Shown one piece after another: positions 52,820-61,750 of a stretch of 64,000 nucleotides of DNA. The stretch comes from Nocardioides sp. Soil797 (lineage in GTDB: Bacteria > Actinomycetota > Actinomycetes > Propionibacteriales > Nocardioidaceae): assembly GCA_001429555.1 (NCBI GenBank), contig LMSR01000017.1, forward strand, positions 281,051 to 345,050, given 5' to 3'. The notes under the pieces are model-generated. The model searched no databases, was not told the origin of the DNA, and was given only the letters and a program-made list of their open reading frames with translations. Numbering within the stretch: position 1 is the first letter of the stretch; each line of letters starts with the position of its first letter. The position numbers and the translations under genes are program-made.

Positions 52820-55159
52820 GTGGCAACAATTCTCTACCGCATCGGGCGGTGGTCCTTTCGCCGCCGGCGCCTGGTGGCCGGCCTGTGGCTGGGGGCGGTG
52901 CTGATCGCCTTCGTGGCGGCCGCGACCGCACCGAGTGGGCAGGAGGAGGACATCTCAATGCCCGGCACCGAGTCCCAGAAGGCCTTCGACCTGCTGGATG
53001 AGCGGTTCCCGCAGAGCAACGCCCAGGGCGCTGAGGCTCGCGTGGTGTTCGAGGCGCCGGACGGCACGGTGATGACCGACGGCACCAACAGGGCCGTCGT
53101 CGAGGAGACGCTTGCCGCGCTGGACGGCGGCACCCAGGTCGCCGGTGTGACCGACCCCTACGAGACCGACGCGGTCAGCGATGACGGCCGGGTCGCCTAC
53201 TTCACGGTCGCCTACACCGAGGCCGCCGTCGACCTGTCCGGGTCGACGAAGGACGCACTCGAGGACGCCGTGGACGAGGCCCGCGATGCGGGACTCACCG
53301 TGGAGGTCGGCGGCTCGGCCCTAGAGGCCGAGGCCTCCGTCGGTGGCACCACCGAGATGATCGGCGTGGCGGTCGCGGCAGTGGTGCTGATCCTCACCCT
53401 CGGCTCGATGGTGGCGGCGGGGCTGTCCCTGATGAGTGCCTTCACGGGTGTGGCCATCTCGTTCGGTCTCGTCTCCGCGCTGTCGGTCCCACTCGGCCTG
53501 ACCTCCACGGTCGCGATCCTGGGACTGATGCTCGGGCTGGCGGTCGGCATCGACTACGCGCTCTTCATCACCTCGCGCTACCGGGAGGAACAGGCCCGGG
53601 GGAGTGAGCCGGAGGAGGCGGCCGGGCTCGCGGTCGGTACGGCGGGATCCGCCGTGGTCTTCGCCGGTGCGACCGTCATCATCGCCCTTGCCGGTCTGGG
53701 CGTCGTCGGCATCCCCGAGCTCACCAAGATCGGGCTGGGCGGGGCGGGTGCCGTGGCACTGGCCGTGGTCGTGGCGCTCACCCTCGTCCCGGCGATGTTC
53801 GGTCTCTTCGGCGGACGGGTGTTGTCCCGCAAGGCCCGCAAGGCCCAGAAGTCTCGGGTGGCCGGGCTCTCGACCGTCGCCGAGCCGTCCGCAGTGCCCG
53901 CAGCAGTCGCGACCCCCGCCGTACGTGACGGTCTCGGTGCCCGGTGGGCCCGCTTCGTGCTCCGTCGACCGCTGGCCGTGCTCCTGGTCGCCGGGCTCGG
54001 CCTCGGCGCCGTCGCCGCACCGGCGTTGGGCCTCGAGCTGGGTCTCCCCGGTGACGAGTCCAAGTCCGAGACGACCACCCAGCGACAGGCCTACGACCTG
54101 TTGTCGGACGGCTTCGGTCCCGGGTTCAACGGTCCGTTAACGGTGGTCGTGGACACGGCGCAGAGCGCTGACCCGGAAGCCGCGGCCGGACAGGTCGTCG
54201 AGACCTTGCAGGGAATCGACGGCGTGGCGTCGGTCGAGGCACCGGTGCTCAACGAGGCGGGGGACACCGCCGTCATCACCGCAGTCCCGGAGACCGCGCC
54301 GAACAGCGCCGAGACCAAGGAGCTGGTCGAGGAGATCAGGAGCGCGGCCAGCGGCGTCGAGTCCGACACCGGTGCCGACATCGCGGTGACCGGCAACACC
54401 GCGCTGAACATCGACATCTCCGAGGCCATGGCCGACGCACTGATTCCCTACCTGAGCGTGGTCATCGGTTTGGCGATCATCTTGCTGATGGTGGTCTTCC
54501 GCTCGATCCTGGTCCCGATCAAGGCCGCGCTCGGCTTCCTGCTGTCGGTGGGTGCTGCGTTCGGTGTGCTGGTCGCCGTGTTCCAGTGGGGCTGGGGTGC
54601 GGACCTGATCGGCATCGAGCAGACCGGGCCGGTGATGTCGCTGATGCCGATCCTGGTGATCGGCATCGTGTTCGGCCTGGCGATGGACTACGAGGTATTC
54701 CTCTTCACCCGGGTCCGCGAGGCCTACGTGCACGGTGCCTCACCCGACGAGGCCATCGTCGAGGGCTTCCGGCACAGCGGCCGCGTGGTGACCGCGGCGG
54801 CGATCATCATGATCAGCGTTTTCGCCGGGTTCATCGGGATCCACATGCCCACCATCCAGACGATGGGCGTCGGTCTGGCCTCGGCCGTCCTCTTCGACGC
54901 CTTCGTGGTCAGGATGGCGATCGCCCCGGCGGTGATGGCACTTCTCGGCCACCGGGCATGGGCGATGCCACGTATCCTCAACCGCGTGCTTCCGGACGTG
55001 GACATCGAGGGTGAGGCCCTGCGGCGAACCGACCCTGTGCTGTCTCCCGACCCGGCACTGGCCCCGGAGCCGGCACTGGCCGCCGACCCGGCACTGGCCC
55101 CCGACCCGGCACTGGCCCCGGATCCGGTGGCGGCCACCCGAGGTGACAGCCGGGCATGA
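52820..55159 (+). CDS. MMPL-family RND-type exporter
   Basis: 779 residues from the GTG at 52820, with GGAG 8 nt upstream; this start gives ATILYRIGRWSFRRR, the usual beginning of the family. Two halves each hold six helices and a large loop. Functional acidic segments are GLAVGIDYALFITSRYREE and FGLAMDYEVFLFTRVREA. Such proteins export lipids or hydrophobic compounds by proton motive force. The C-terminal tail holds four tandem 18-bp units (about 55052-55123; PALAPE/PALAAD type), a low-complexity linker. Its stop overlaps the histidine kinase ATG, so exporter and two-component system form one operon. Confidence 0.93.
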   Translation: MATILYRIGRWSFRRRRLVAGLWLGAVLIAFVAAATAPSGQEEDISMPGTESQKAFDLLDERFPQSNAQGAEARVVFEAPDGTVMTDGTNRAVVEETLAALDGGTQVAGVTDPYETDAVSDDGRVAYFTVAYTEAAVDLSGSTKDALEDAVDEARDAGLTVEVGGSALEAEASVGGTTEMIGVAVAAVVLILTLGSMVAAGLSLMSAFTGVAISFGLVSALSVPLGLTSTVAILGLMLGLAVGIDYALFITSRYREEQARGSEPEEAAGLAVGTAGSAVVFAGATVIIALAGLGVVGIPELTKIGLGGAGAVALAVVVALTLVPAMFGLFGGRVLSRKARKAQKSRVAGLSTVAEPSAVPAAVATPAVRDGLGARWARFVLRRPLAVLLVAGLGLGAVAAPALGLELGLPGDESKSETTTQRQAYDLLSDGFGPGFNGPLTVVVDTAQSADPEAAAGQVVETLQGIDGVASVEAPVLNEAGDTAVITAVPETAPNSAETKELVEEIRSAASGVESDTGADIAVTGNTALNIDISEAMADALIPYLSVVIGLAIILLMVVFRSILVPIKAALGFLLSVGAAFGVLVAVFQWGWGADLIGIEQTGPVMSLMPILVIGIVFGLAMDYEVFLFTRVREAYVHGASPDEAIVEGFRHSGRVVTAAAIIMISVFAGFIGIHMPTIQTMGVGLASAVLFDAFVVRMAIAPAVMALLGHRAWAMPRILNRVLPDVDIEGEALRRTDPVLSPDPALAPEPALAADPALAPDPALAPDPVAATRGDSRA

Positions 55160-56403
55160 CAGCGCCGCTCCGCTCCCTCCTGCCACCACGTAGGTCGTGG
55201 TGGCAGGAGGGTGCGATCATCGCGACGGCCTTCGCACTGTGCCTGCTCGGCGGGGTGATCCAGGTCGACGACACCCTGTCGGCGCCACCGGTGGCCGCCT
55301 ACGTGATCGCGCTGGCGTCCTGTGCAGTGTTGCCGTGGCGGCACCGCTCGCCCGTCGCGGTGATGGTGGCCACCACCGTGTGCGGCCTGCTCGTCGCACC
55401 CTTGGGGCTCCTGCTGACCCCGTTCATCGTGGCTCCCGCGGTGATCACCGCGTACGCACTCGCCGTACACGTCCAGTGGCGCCCGACGCTGACGTTGTTG
55501 CTCATCTGCGCGGCGTTGCTGGTCGCCTCCACGGTGTTGTTCGAGTCGCTGTCGTGGCAGGACGCGAGCCGGATGGGCGCGGTGGCGGCATTCCCGTTGA
55601 TGGCCGGGGTGCTGGGCCGTTCGGGGCAGAACCGACGCGACTACCTGGCCGCCGTCGAGGAACGGGCCCGACGGGCCGAGGAGAGCCGGGAGAGCGAGGC
55701 ACACCGACGCGTGGCCGAGGAACGGGTGCGGATCGCCCGCGAGCTGCACGACGCGGTCGCCCACCAGATCACCCTGGCCAGCGCGCAGGCCACCGTCGCC
55801 GACCACTTCTTCGACACTCGCCCCGAGAAGGCGCGGGAGAGCGTGAGGCAGCTCGTCGAGACGACCGGCAACGCCCTGGACGACCTGCGGGCCACGGTCG
55901 GCCTGCTCCGGCAGACCGGCGACGGCTCTGCGCCGACCGAGCCGGCCCCCGGGCTGTCCGGTCTTCCCGGGCTGGTCGACTCCTTCAGCCGGGCCGGGCT
56001 GGAGGTGGCGGTGGACCAGGAAGGAACGGTCCGAGCGTTGCCGCCGGGCCTGGACCTCACGGCGTACCGGATCATCCAGGAGGCGTTGACCAACGTGAGC
56101 AAGCACGCGGGCACCGGCAGCGCCCGGGTCGGTCTGGCCTGGACCCGGGATCGCCTGACGATCACCGTCGTCGACGACGGCTCGGCCAACGCGGGCAACC
56201 AGGAGCGAGCGCCCGGGTACGGTCTCATCGGAATGCGGGAACGGGCGGCCGCGGTCGGCGGGCAGCTCTCCGCGGGACGACGTCCGGAGGGTGGCTTCCT
56301 GGTCTCCACCCGGCTGCCGCTTCCGCCCGCCAAGGAGCCGACCTCCGACACGGGCCACAACTCCGACACGGGTGACGACGACGAGGGAGAGCAGGGACGA
56401 TGA
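55156..56403 (+). CDS. Two-component sensor histidine kinase (NarL/LuxR-partner type)
   Basis: 415 residues; ATG overlaps the MMPL stop. Four or five N-terminal helices (about 20-145) form the membrane sensor without a large outer loop, which suits sensing within the membrane. HisKA_3 has RIARELHDAVAHQITL with His198, and the ATPase domain has YRIIQEALTNVSKHA, VDDGS and GYGLIGMRERA. Its stop overlaps the response regulator ATG. Placed right after an exporter, it probably senses envelope stress or the exported compound; that is inference. Confidence 0.95.
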   Translation: MTAPLRSLLPPRRSWWQEGAIIATAFALCLLGGVIQVDDTLSAPPVAAYVIALASCAVLPWRHRSPVAVMVATTVCGLLVAPLGLLLTPFIVAPAVITAYALAVHVQWRPTLTLLLICAALLVASTVLFESLSWQDASRMGAVAAFPLMAGVLGRSGQNRRDYLAAVEERARRAEESRESEAHRRVAEERVRIARELHDAVAHQITLASAQATVADHFFDTRPEKARESVRQLVETTGNALDDLRATVGLLRQTGDGSAPTEPAPGLSGLPGLVDSFSRAGLEVAVDQEGTVRALPPGLDLTAYRIIQEALTNVSKHAGTGSARVGLAWTRDRLTITVVDDGSANAGNQERAPGYGLIGMRERAAAVGGQLSAGRRPEGGFLVSTRLPLPPAKEPTSDTGHNSDTGDDDEGEQGR

Positions 56404-57089
56404 CACTCCGGGTGCTGCTGGCTGACGACCAAGCCCTCCTTCGCGACGCCTTTCGCACGCTCCTCGACTCCGCCGCCGACATCTCCGTGGTCGGCGAGGC
56501 CGCCGACGGCAGGGAGGCGGTGCGACTCACCCGCGAGCTGCGGCCGGACGTGGTGGTGATGGACATCCGGATGCCCGAGGTCGACGGCCTCGCCGCCACC
56601 GCGGAGATCTGCGCGGACCCGGCGCTGGAGGGCAGCCGGATCCTCATCCTGACCACGTTCGAGACCGACGAGCACGTGGCCCAGGCCCTGCGTGCTGGGG
56701 CCAGTGGCTTCATCGGCAAGGGCATCGGAGCGGCGGACCTGCTGGACGCCGTACGCACGGTTGCCGGCGGCGAAACCCTGCTGTCCCCGGTCGCGACCCG
56801 TGCCCTGATCGCCCGATTCCTGGCCACGCCGGAGGACACCCCTCAGCATGATCCGGAACAGCTCGCCGTGCTCACCCCGCGGGAACGCGAGATGGTCGCC
56901 CTCGTGGCGACCGGACTGTCCAACGAGGAGATCGCCGAGCACATGTTCCTCAGCCCGTTCACCGTCCGCGCCCATGTGCAGCGCTCGATGACCAAGCTGC
57001 ACGCCCGCGACCGTGCGCAACTCGTGGTGATCGCCTACCAGACCGGGCTGGCCCGGGGCGGCTCCGTCGACGGCACAGGCCGACCGTAG
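56400..57089 (+). CDS. NarL/FixJ-type response regulator
   Basis: 229 residues. The receiver (1-120) carries the phospho-acceptor Asp55 in VVVMDIRMPEVDG, the acidic pocket ADDQALLR and Lys near 105 (GKGIGAADLL). The LuxR-type helix-turn-helix is LTPREREMVALVATGLSNEEIAEHMFLS with FTVRAHVQRSMTKL (about 160-205). It is the last gene of the exporter-kinase-regulator operon and probably controls that operon. Confidence 0.96.
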   Translation: MTLRVLLADDQALLRDAFRTLLDSAADISVVGEAADGREAVRLTRELRPDVVVMDIRMPEVDGLAATAEICADPALEGSRILILTTFETDEHVAQALRAGASGFIGKGIGAADLLDAVRTVAGGETLLSPVATRALIARFLATPEDTPQHDPEQLAVLTPREREMVALVATGLSNEEIAEHMFLSPFTVRAHVQRSMTKLHARDRAQLVVIAYQTGLARGGSVDGTGRP

Positions 57090-57105
57090 GGCGCCTGAAG
57101 CGAGC

Positions 57106-57921
57106 CTAGGATCGGCTGGGGCTGCCCGCCGCGCCATCGATCGCGTCCACGATCTCGTGATACCCACGATCAACCGCGAGTTGCCGGGGCAGGACGCCGT
57201 CGCCGTCGGGGATGGACAGATCGGCGCCGGCCTCGAGCAACATCTCCACCACCTTGACGTGGCGGTCAGATCCGTTGCCGAGCACGATCGCCTCGTGCAT
57301 CGCGGTCCAGTCGAGGTTGTTGACGTGGTTCACCGGTGTCCCGGCCTGCAACAGGATCCGCACCGTGGCGACGTGGGCGTGCTCGCTGGCCGGAATCAGC
57401 GCGGTGCCGCCGTAGCGATTGGTGCTCTTCACGTCTGCGCCGTGCTCCAGCGTCATCCGCAGGATCTCGTTGAGCCCCTCGGCGCCGGCGTAGAGGAAGG
57501 CGGAGTCTTGCAGGTCGTCCTTGGCGTTGGGGTCGGCTCCCGCCTCCAGCAGCGCGCGGGCGATCTCGATCCGGTTCGCCTTGGTGGCCACCACCAGCGG
57601 CGTACGTCCCTCGCCGCTGCGGACCTCGAGGTCTGCCCGGTTCGCGATCGCCTCCTCAACCCCGTCGAGGTCGCCGCGTGCCGTGGCACGGGTGAGCAGT
57701 GCGGTGGCCTGGCGTCGGTTCATGGTGGGTTCCGGACTTCTCGGAGAGGCGGTCGACGGATCCGCTGTCGAGGACGACGTCGTCGGGCTCGCTGAGCTGC
57801 CTGACGCATCGGAACCGCCGCCGTCATCCGTGGCGGGTTCGGCGCCACAGGCGGTCGTCGCAAGACCCAGGACCAGTACGCCGACAGCGACGCCCACGCG
57901 CGCGGTGCGATGCGAATCCAT
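57106..57921 (-). CDS. Ankyrin-repeat lipoprotein
   Basis: 271 residues. A signal peptide ends in TTAC (lipobox Cys near 25), followed by a Ser/Thr-rich linker. Five to six ankyrin repeats fill residues 80-265: GEGRTPLVVATKANRIEIARALLEAG, then NAKDDLQDSAFLYAGAEG, NRYGGTALIPASEHAHV and NLDWTAMHEAI. Ankyrin repeats bind other proteins, so this may be a surface or periplasm-facing scaffold or inhibitor. TAACAT ends 7 nt before the ATG. It converges on the response regulator gene with a 16-bp gap. Confidence 0.9.
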   Translation of the reverse strand: MDSHRTARVGVAVGVLVLGLATTACGAEPATDDGGGSDASGSSASPTTSSSTADPSTASPRSPEPTMNRRQATALLTRATARGDLDGVEEAIANRADLEVRSGEGRTPLVVATKANRIEIARALLEAGADPNAKDDLQDSAFLYAGAEGLNEILRMTLEHGADVKSTNRYGGTALIPASEHAHVATVRILLQAGTPVNHVNNLDWTAMHEAIVLGNGSDRHVKVVEMLLEAGADLSIPDGDGVLPRQLAVDRGYHEIVDAIDGAAGSPSRS

Positions 57922-57928
57922 GATCCCG

Positions 57929-57934
57929 ATGTTA
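57929..57934 (-). promoter_or_regulatory. -10 element for the leaderless ankyrin message
   Basis: TAACAT on the minus strand ends 7 nt before the ATG at 57921. Confidence 0.45.
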
Positions 57935-57958
57935 GAGCGCGCGCATCTCCCGGCCCTC

Positions 57959-59299
57959 CTATCTGCGTCTCGCGAACCTCACGCTTCCGTCGGGCATCTC
58001 TTTGACGAGGTAGCTGTCGTCGTGGATGCGTTGGTGGTGGAACGGGCAGAGCAGCATGCCGTTGGCGAGGTCGGTGGGTCCGCCGCGTGACCAGGGGGTG
58101 CGGTGGTGGGCTTCGCACCAGGCACTGGGCACGGTGCAGCCGGAGGCCTGGCAGGTGGGGTGGGCGATGCCGAGGGCGATGCGTTGCTCGACGGAGAAGA
58201 GGCGTCGTGCGGTGCCGAGGTCGAGAACCGCGGACTTGCCGCCGAGCACGGCGGGCAGGATTAGGGCGTTGCAGGAGAGTCGGCGTACGTCGCCGCCGGC
58301 CAGGCGGGTGCCATCGGGCAGGGTGCCGACGCCGAGTTGGTCGGTGAGGGCGTCATATTGGGTGGTGATGACCAGGGTGGTGGCCATGCCGCCGTGCTTG
58401 GGCATGCGGTGGGGGTCGAAGCGTTCGAGGAAGGCGCAGAAGGCCTCGCCCATCATCCGGTCGTGGGGCAGACGCTCCCCGGTGGCGGGGTCGCGGTAGC
58501 GGGACCCGATGGCGGCATCGGCCAGAGATCCCGATCCGGTGCCACCTTCACCCGTGTCGGCAGTGGTCTGGTGGCGCGGTGAGGTGAAGGCCTCGAGGTA
58601 GGTCTTGAGCCGCAGCGCGAGGGAGTCGGGGATGCGGGCGGAGACGTCGGTGGATCCGTCACCGCGCTTGCGCATGGTGAGCCGGGCCTCCGCGCGGGCC
58701 TTCTTGAGTTCGGCCTCGAGCTTCTTGCGCTCGGCATCGTCGAAGAAGTCCGGGTCGATGTGTTCGAGCACGCCGTCGGCAAAGCTCTTGAGGTATTTGG
58801 GGGTCATGGTGTCGCAGGCCTCGACCAGGAGTTCCTCGGCCTTGGTGAGGATCTCGGTGGTGACGCCCTCGATGCGGCGGAGCTCGTTGAGGGAGCGGCG
58901 GATCACGCCGGCTTGGTTGAGGTTGGCTCGTCCGGCGGCGAGGGCTTCGCGCAGCAGTGGGTAGTGGGCGCCCAGGTCGCAGGCGAGGTTCTCCGCGGCG
59001 GTCTGGGTGGCGGTCTCGGTGTTGACCTGGGGTGCCAGCCAGGAGGCGACGTTGCGGGCGCCGTCGGCCTCGGCGACGTCACCGGAGTTGGCCATCACCT
59101 GCATCCGCAGGGACTCCAGGCGGCCACCGAGCTTGGTCAGCCGCACCAGTGCCTGGCGCTTGACGCCGGTGGGCGCGAAGAGTGGGTCGACGCCGGTGAC
59201 GTCCTTCAACGCCGTCTCGATCGCATCGACGCACAGCAGCAGCGGGTGCCGGGGCTGGTCGGGCCCGGCCCACTCGTCTGCACCTGAATTGATCGCCAT
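57959..59299 (-). CDS. DUF222 and HNH endonuclease domain protein
   Basis: 446 residues. The DUF222-type helical N-terminus (about 15-330; ALAAGRANLNQAGVIRRSL, KYLKSFADGVLEHI) is followed by the HNH motif CQASGCTVPSAWCEAHH, TPWSRGGPTDLANGMLLCPFHHQRIH, whose Cys pairs hold zinc and whose His residues are catalytic. This family occurs in many copies in actinobacterial genomes, often next to repeats; its substrate and purpose are unknown, and it is not a phage terminase. TAGCGT ends 6 nt before the ATG. Confidence 0.95.
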   Translation of the reverse strand: MAINSGADEWAGPDQPRHPLLLCVDAIETALKDVTGVDPLFAPTGVKRQALVRLTKLGGRLESLRMQVMANSGDVAEADGARNVASWLAPQVNTETATQTAAENLACDLGAHYPLLREALAAGRANLNQAGVIRRSLNELRRIEGVTTEILTKAEELLVEACDTMTPKYLKSFADGVLEHIDPDFFDDAERKKLEAELKKARAEARLTMRKRGDGSTDVSARIPDSLALRLKTYLEAFTSPRHQTTADTGEGGTGSGSLADAAIGSRYRDPATGERLPHDRMMGEAFCAFLERFDPHRMPKHGGMATTLVITTQYDALTDQLGVGTLPDGTRLAGGDVRRLSCNALILPAVLGGKSAVLDLGTARRLFSVEQRIALGIAHPTCQASGCTVPSAWCEAHHRTPWSRGGPTDLANGMLLCPFHHQRIHDDSYLVKEMPDGSVRFARRR

Positions 59300-59305
59300 G
59301 TGTCC

Positions 59306-59311
59306 ACGCTA
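59306..59311 (-). promoter_or_regulatory. -10 element for the leaderless HNH message
   Basis: TAGCGT on the minus strand ends 6 nt before the ATG at 59299. Confidence 0.45.
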
Positions 59312-59387
59312 GGCATCGCCGGGGACGCCCGCTGGCCTCACCAGTCAACCTGTGGAGAAGTCACGCGAGGTCCCAGCCTGTGCACGA

Positions 59388-59438
59388 GAAGTGGCCATTT
59401 CGACGTGCCCATTTCGACGCGCCCACGCGAAGTGGCCA
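59388..59438. repeat. Interleaved short repeated words in the HNH/ligD gap
   Basis: GAAGTGGCCA occurs at 59388-59397 and 59429-59438, and CATTTCGACG at 59396-59405 and 59410-59419. The first word plus its continuation resembles the AAGTGCCAGTTCG repeat at 5387-5427. It lies between divergent genes (59300-59497), which otherwise hold no gene. Confidence 0.75.
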
Positions 59439-59497
59439 CGACGAACCGGGCCGGGGTCCGTGCTGCTGACCTGCCGCCCGCCGGGTACCGAACACTC

Positions 59498-61114
59498 ATG
59501 CCTGACTTCCTCGAGACCTACCGACGCAAGCGCGACTTCACACGCACACCCGAGCCCGCTGGGGCCGACGTACGGCCGGAGACCGGCAACAGCTTCGTGG
59601 TGCAGCGGCACCGGGCCAGCAGCCTGCACTACGACCTGCGCTTCGAGGTCGACGGGGTGCTGGTCAGCTGGGCGGTGCCGAAGGGTCCGACTCTCGACCC
59701 GAAGGTGCGCCGTCTGGCGATGCACGTGGAGGACCACCCGATCGACTATCTGCACTTCGAGGGAGTGATCCCGTCGGGGGAGTACGGCGGCGGCGACGTG
59801 ATCGTGTGGGACACCGGAACATGGGAACCGATCCACACCGACGACTCGCGGACGGCGATCGAGAAGGGCGAGCTGCACGCGGAGGTGTACGGCGAGAAGC
59901 TGCGCGGTCGGCTGGTGCTGGTGCGCCGAGACGACAAGGGGGAGCGCGCGCCCCAGGGCGACAAGGAGGCGTGGATGCTGCTGCACAAGCACGACGACCA
60001 CGCCGTCGAGGGCTGGGACCCGGAGGAGCACCCGCGCTCCGTGCTGAGCGGTCGCACCAACGAGGAGGTCAAGGCCGACCCGCACCACGCCTGGCACTCG
60101 GACCGCCCGGCGGACGAGGCCGAGGTCTCGCTGCTGCCGACGCAGCTTGACGACGACGCGATCGATGCCCTGTCCGAGATCGAGAAGGAGGGCACCTGGG
60201 AGGTGTTCGGTCGATCGCTGAAGGTCACCAACCTCGACAAGGTGCTGTTCCCGGCCCCCGGGAAAGACGGAGGCAACAGCAAGGGCAGCGGCGCGCCCGT
60301 GACCAAGCGTGAGCTCCTCGCCTACGTCGCCAGGATCGCCCCGGTCGCCCTGCCCTACCTGGAGGGGCGGGCGCTGAACCTGCACCGATTTCCCGACGGC
60401 GCGGGGGCCAAGGGCTTCTGGCACAAGGCGCGCCCCGACCACGCGCCCGAGTGGTTGCGGGGGTGGGACAACCCCGACGCCGACGAGGGAGAGACCACGA
60501 CGTACGTCGTCGCGGACGAGCCGGCGGCGTTGGTGTGGGCGGCGAATTTCGGGGCCCTGGAGTGGCACCCGTGGAACTCACGGACCGCGGCACCGCACGA
60601 GCCGTCGTACGCCCTGATCGACCTTGACCCGGGGGAGAAGACGACCTGGGAGGACCTGCTGGTGCTCGCGCGGCTGCACCGTACGGCGCTCGAGGAGCTC
60701 GGCGTGACGGCGCGGCCGAAGGTGACCGGCAAGCGCGGGATCCAGATCTGGGTGCCGGTCGTCGATGGCTACTCCTTCGAGGACACCCGGGAGTGGGTGA
60801 AGGGCCTGGCACGCACGGTCGGCAAGGTGGTGCCGGAGCTGGTCAGCTGGGAGTGGGAGGTCAAGAAGCGCAAGGGCCTGGCCCGGCTGGACTACACGCA
60901 GAACGCGATCAACAAGACACTCGTCGGTCCGTGGTCGATGCGGCCCGCTCCCGGCGCCCCGGTCTCGGTGCCGTTGACCTGGGACGAGCTCGACGACCCC
61001 GACCTGCGTCCGGACCGTTGGACGATCCGCACGGTGCTGGACCGGCTGGAGGAGAAGGGCGACCCGTTCCGGGTGCTGCTCGGCTCGGCGCAGGAGCTGC
61101 CGGCATTCACCTGA
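59498..61114 (+). CDS. LigD-type phosphoesterase-polymerase protein without ligase domain
   Basis: 538 residues from the ATG at 59498. The N-terminal LigD 3'-phosphoesterase has FVVQRHRASSLHYDLRFEVDG, MHVEDHPIDYLHFEG and GEYGGGDVIVW (about 30-140). The C-terminal primase-polymerase (about 215-520) has LDKVLFP, NLHRFPDG, the metal-binding ALIDLDPG, GKRGIQIWVPV and KRKGLARLDYTQNA. Both act in end processing and gap filling during non-homologous end joining. The ATP-dependent ligase domain of full LigD is absent, so a separate ligase and Ku must supply joining; none is in the window. Confidence 0.93.
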   Translation: MPDFLETYRRKRDFTRTPEPAGADVRPETGNSFVVQRHRASSLHYDLRFEVDGVLVSWAVPKGPTLDPKVRRLAMHVEDHPIDYLHFEGVIPSGEYGGGDVIVWDTGTWEPIHTDDSRTAIEKGELHAEVYGEKLRGRLVLVRRDDKGERAPQGDKEAWMLLHKHDDHAVEGWDPEEHPRSVLSGRTNEEVKADPHHAWHSDRPADEAEVSLLPTQLDDDAIDALSEIEKEGTWEVFGRSLKVTNLDKVLFPAPGKDGGNSKGSGAPVTKRELLAYVARIAPVALPYLEGRALNLHRFPDGAGAKGFWHKARPDHAPEWLRGWDNPDADEGETTTYVVADEPAALVWAANFGALEWHPWNSRTAAPHEPSYALIDLDPGEKTTWEDLLVLARLHRTALEELGVTARPKVTGKRGIQIWVPVVDGYSFEDTREWVKGLARTVGKVVPELVSWEWEVKKRKGLARLDYTQNAINKTLVGPWSMRPAPGAPVSVPLTWDELDDPDLRPDRWTIRTVLDRLEEKGDPFRVLLGSAQELPAFT

Positions 61115-61178
61115 AGTGGCGGGTGAGCCCCCAGAACGGACTATTGACCGGCCACCTGGCCCAGGACCAATCTGAATC

Positions 61179-61362
61179 ATGGTGGTGTTGGAGGCCGACT
61201 ACCTGGTGGTCGGCGCGGGCCGACCGGGTCGCGCTCAACCCGTCGCGCGCACCGCCCGAGCTGATGGCCGGCGGCGGGCTCGGCAACGCGGTCGAGCGGC
61301 TCAAGACGTACGCCGGCCCGGGGATGGCGCATCTTGCAGAGTTCGCCGGCATGCCACCCTGA
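61179..61362 (+). pseudogene. Remnant of a FAD/NAD(P)-dependent oxidoreductase gene
   Basis: It starts as a flavoprotein (LEADYLVVGAG, the beginning of a Rossmann GxGxxG site) and then, near 61215, continues in a different frame with NPSRAPPELMAGGGLGNAVERLKTYAGPGMAHLAEFAG, which looks like an oxidoreductase C-terminus. The simplest reading is an internal deletion that removed most of the gene and joined the ends out of frame. The remaining coding capacity is about 60 residues, so it is not functional. Confidence 0.55.
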
Positions 61363-61378
61363 CCGTGCCGGTTGTCGT

Positions 61379-61750
61379 TCAGACGTGGCGGACTGCTGAG
61401 GTCGAGTCGAGGTGGGCGGCGAGATGACTCAGGTCGTCGGGGTCGGAGGTCACGATTTCGTTGCCAGCGCCAACGATTGCCAGGTGCGCGTCGACCACGT
61501 CGGAGGTGCCGGCCCGGGCGAGGAGTGCTCCCACTTGGTGTGCCTGATCGGGGGAGAACGCAAGGACGTCACACCCACGAAGGAACAGGCGCAACCGTGC
61601 TTGACGGGGCGAACGACTGACTTGGGCAACGACTGGGGCCGTTGTCAGGGGGCGGAACCCCAGCTCGAGCCAGGCCTTGTGTTCGGCCCAGACTGCGACC
61701 TGATCGCGCTCTGCGGCGAGCAGGACGCCGGCATCGTAGACAACGCTCAT
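61379..61750 (-). CDS. PIN-domain protein, probable VapC-like toxin
   Basis: 123 residues. The PIN fold begins SVVYDAGVLLAAERDQ with the first conserved Asp near 6, and later acidic residues appear in TSDVVDAHLAIVGAGNEIVTSDPDDL. PIN toxins cut RNA. The ATG overlaps the stop of the upstream antitoxin gene by ATGA, the standard toxin-antitoxin arrangement. It ends 16 bp from the oxidoreductase remnant, in a decayed region where such modules often persist. Confidence 0.85.
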   Translation of the reverse strand: MSVVYDAGVLLAAERDQVAVWAEHKAWLELGFRPLTTAPVVAQVSRSPRQARLRLFLRGCDVLAFSPDQAHQVGALLARAGTSDVVDAHLAIVGAGNEIVTSDPDDLSHLAAHLDSTSAVRHV

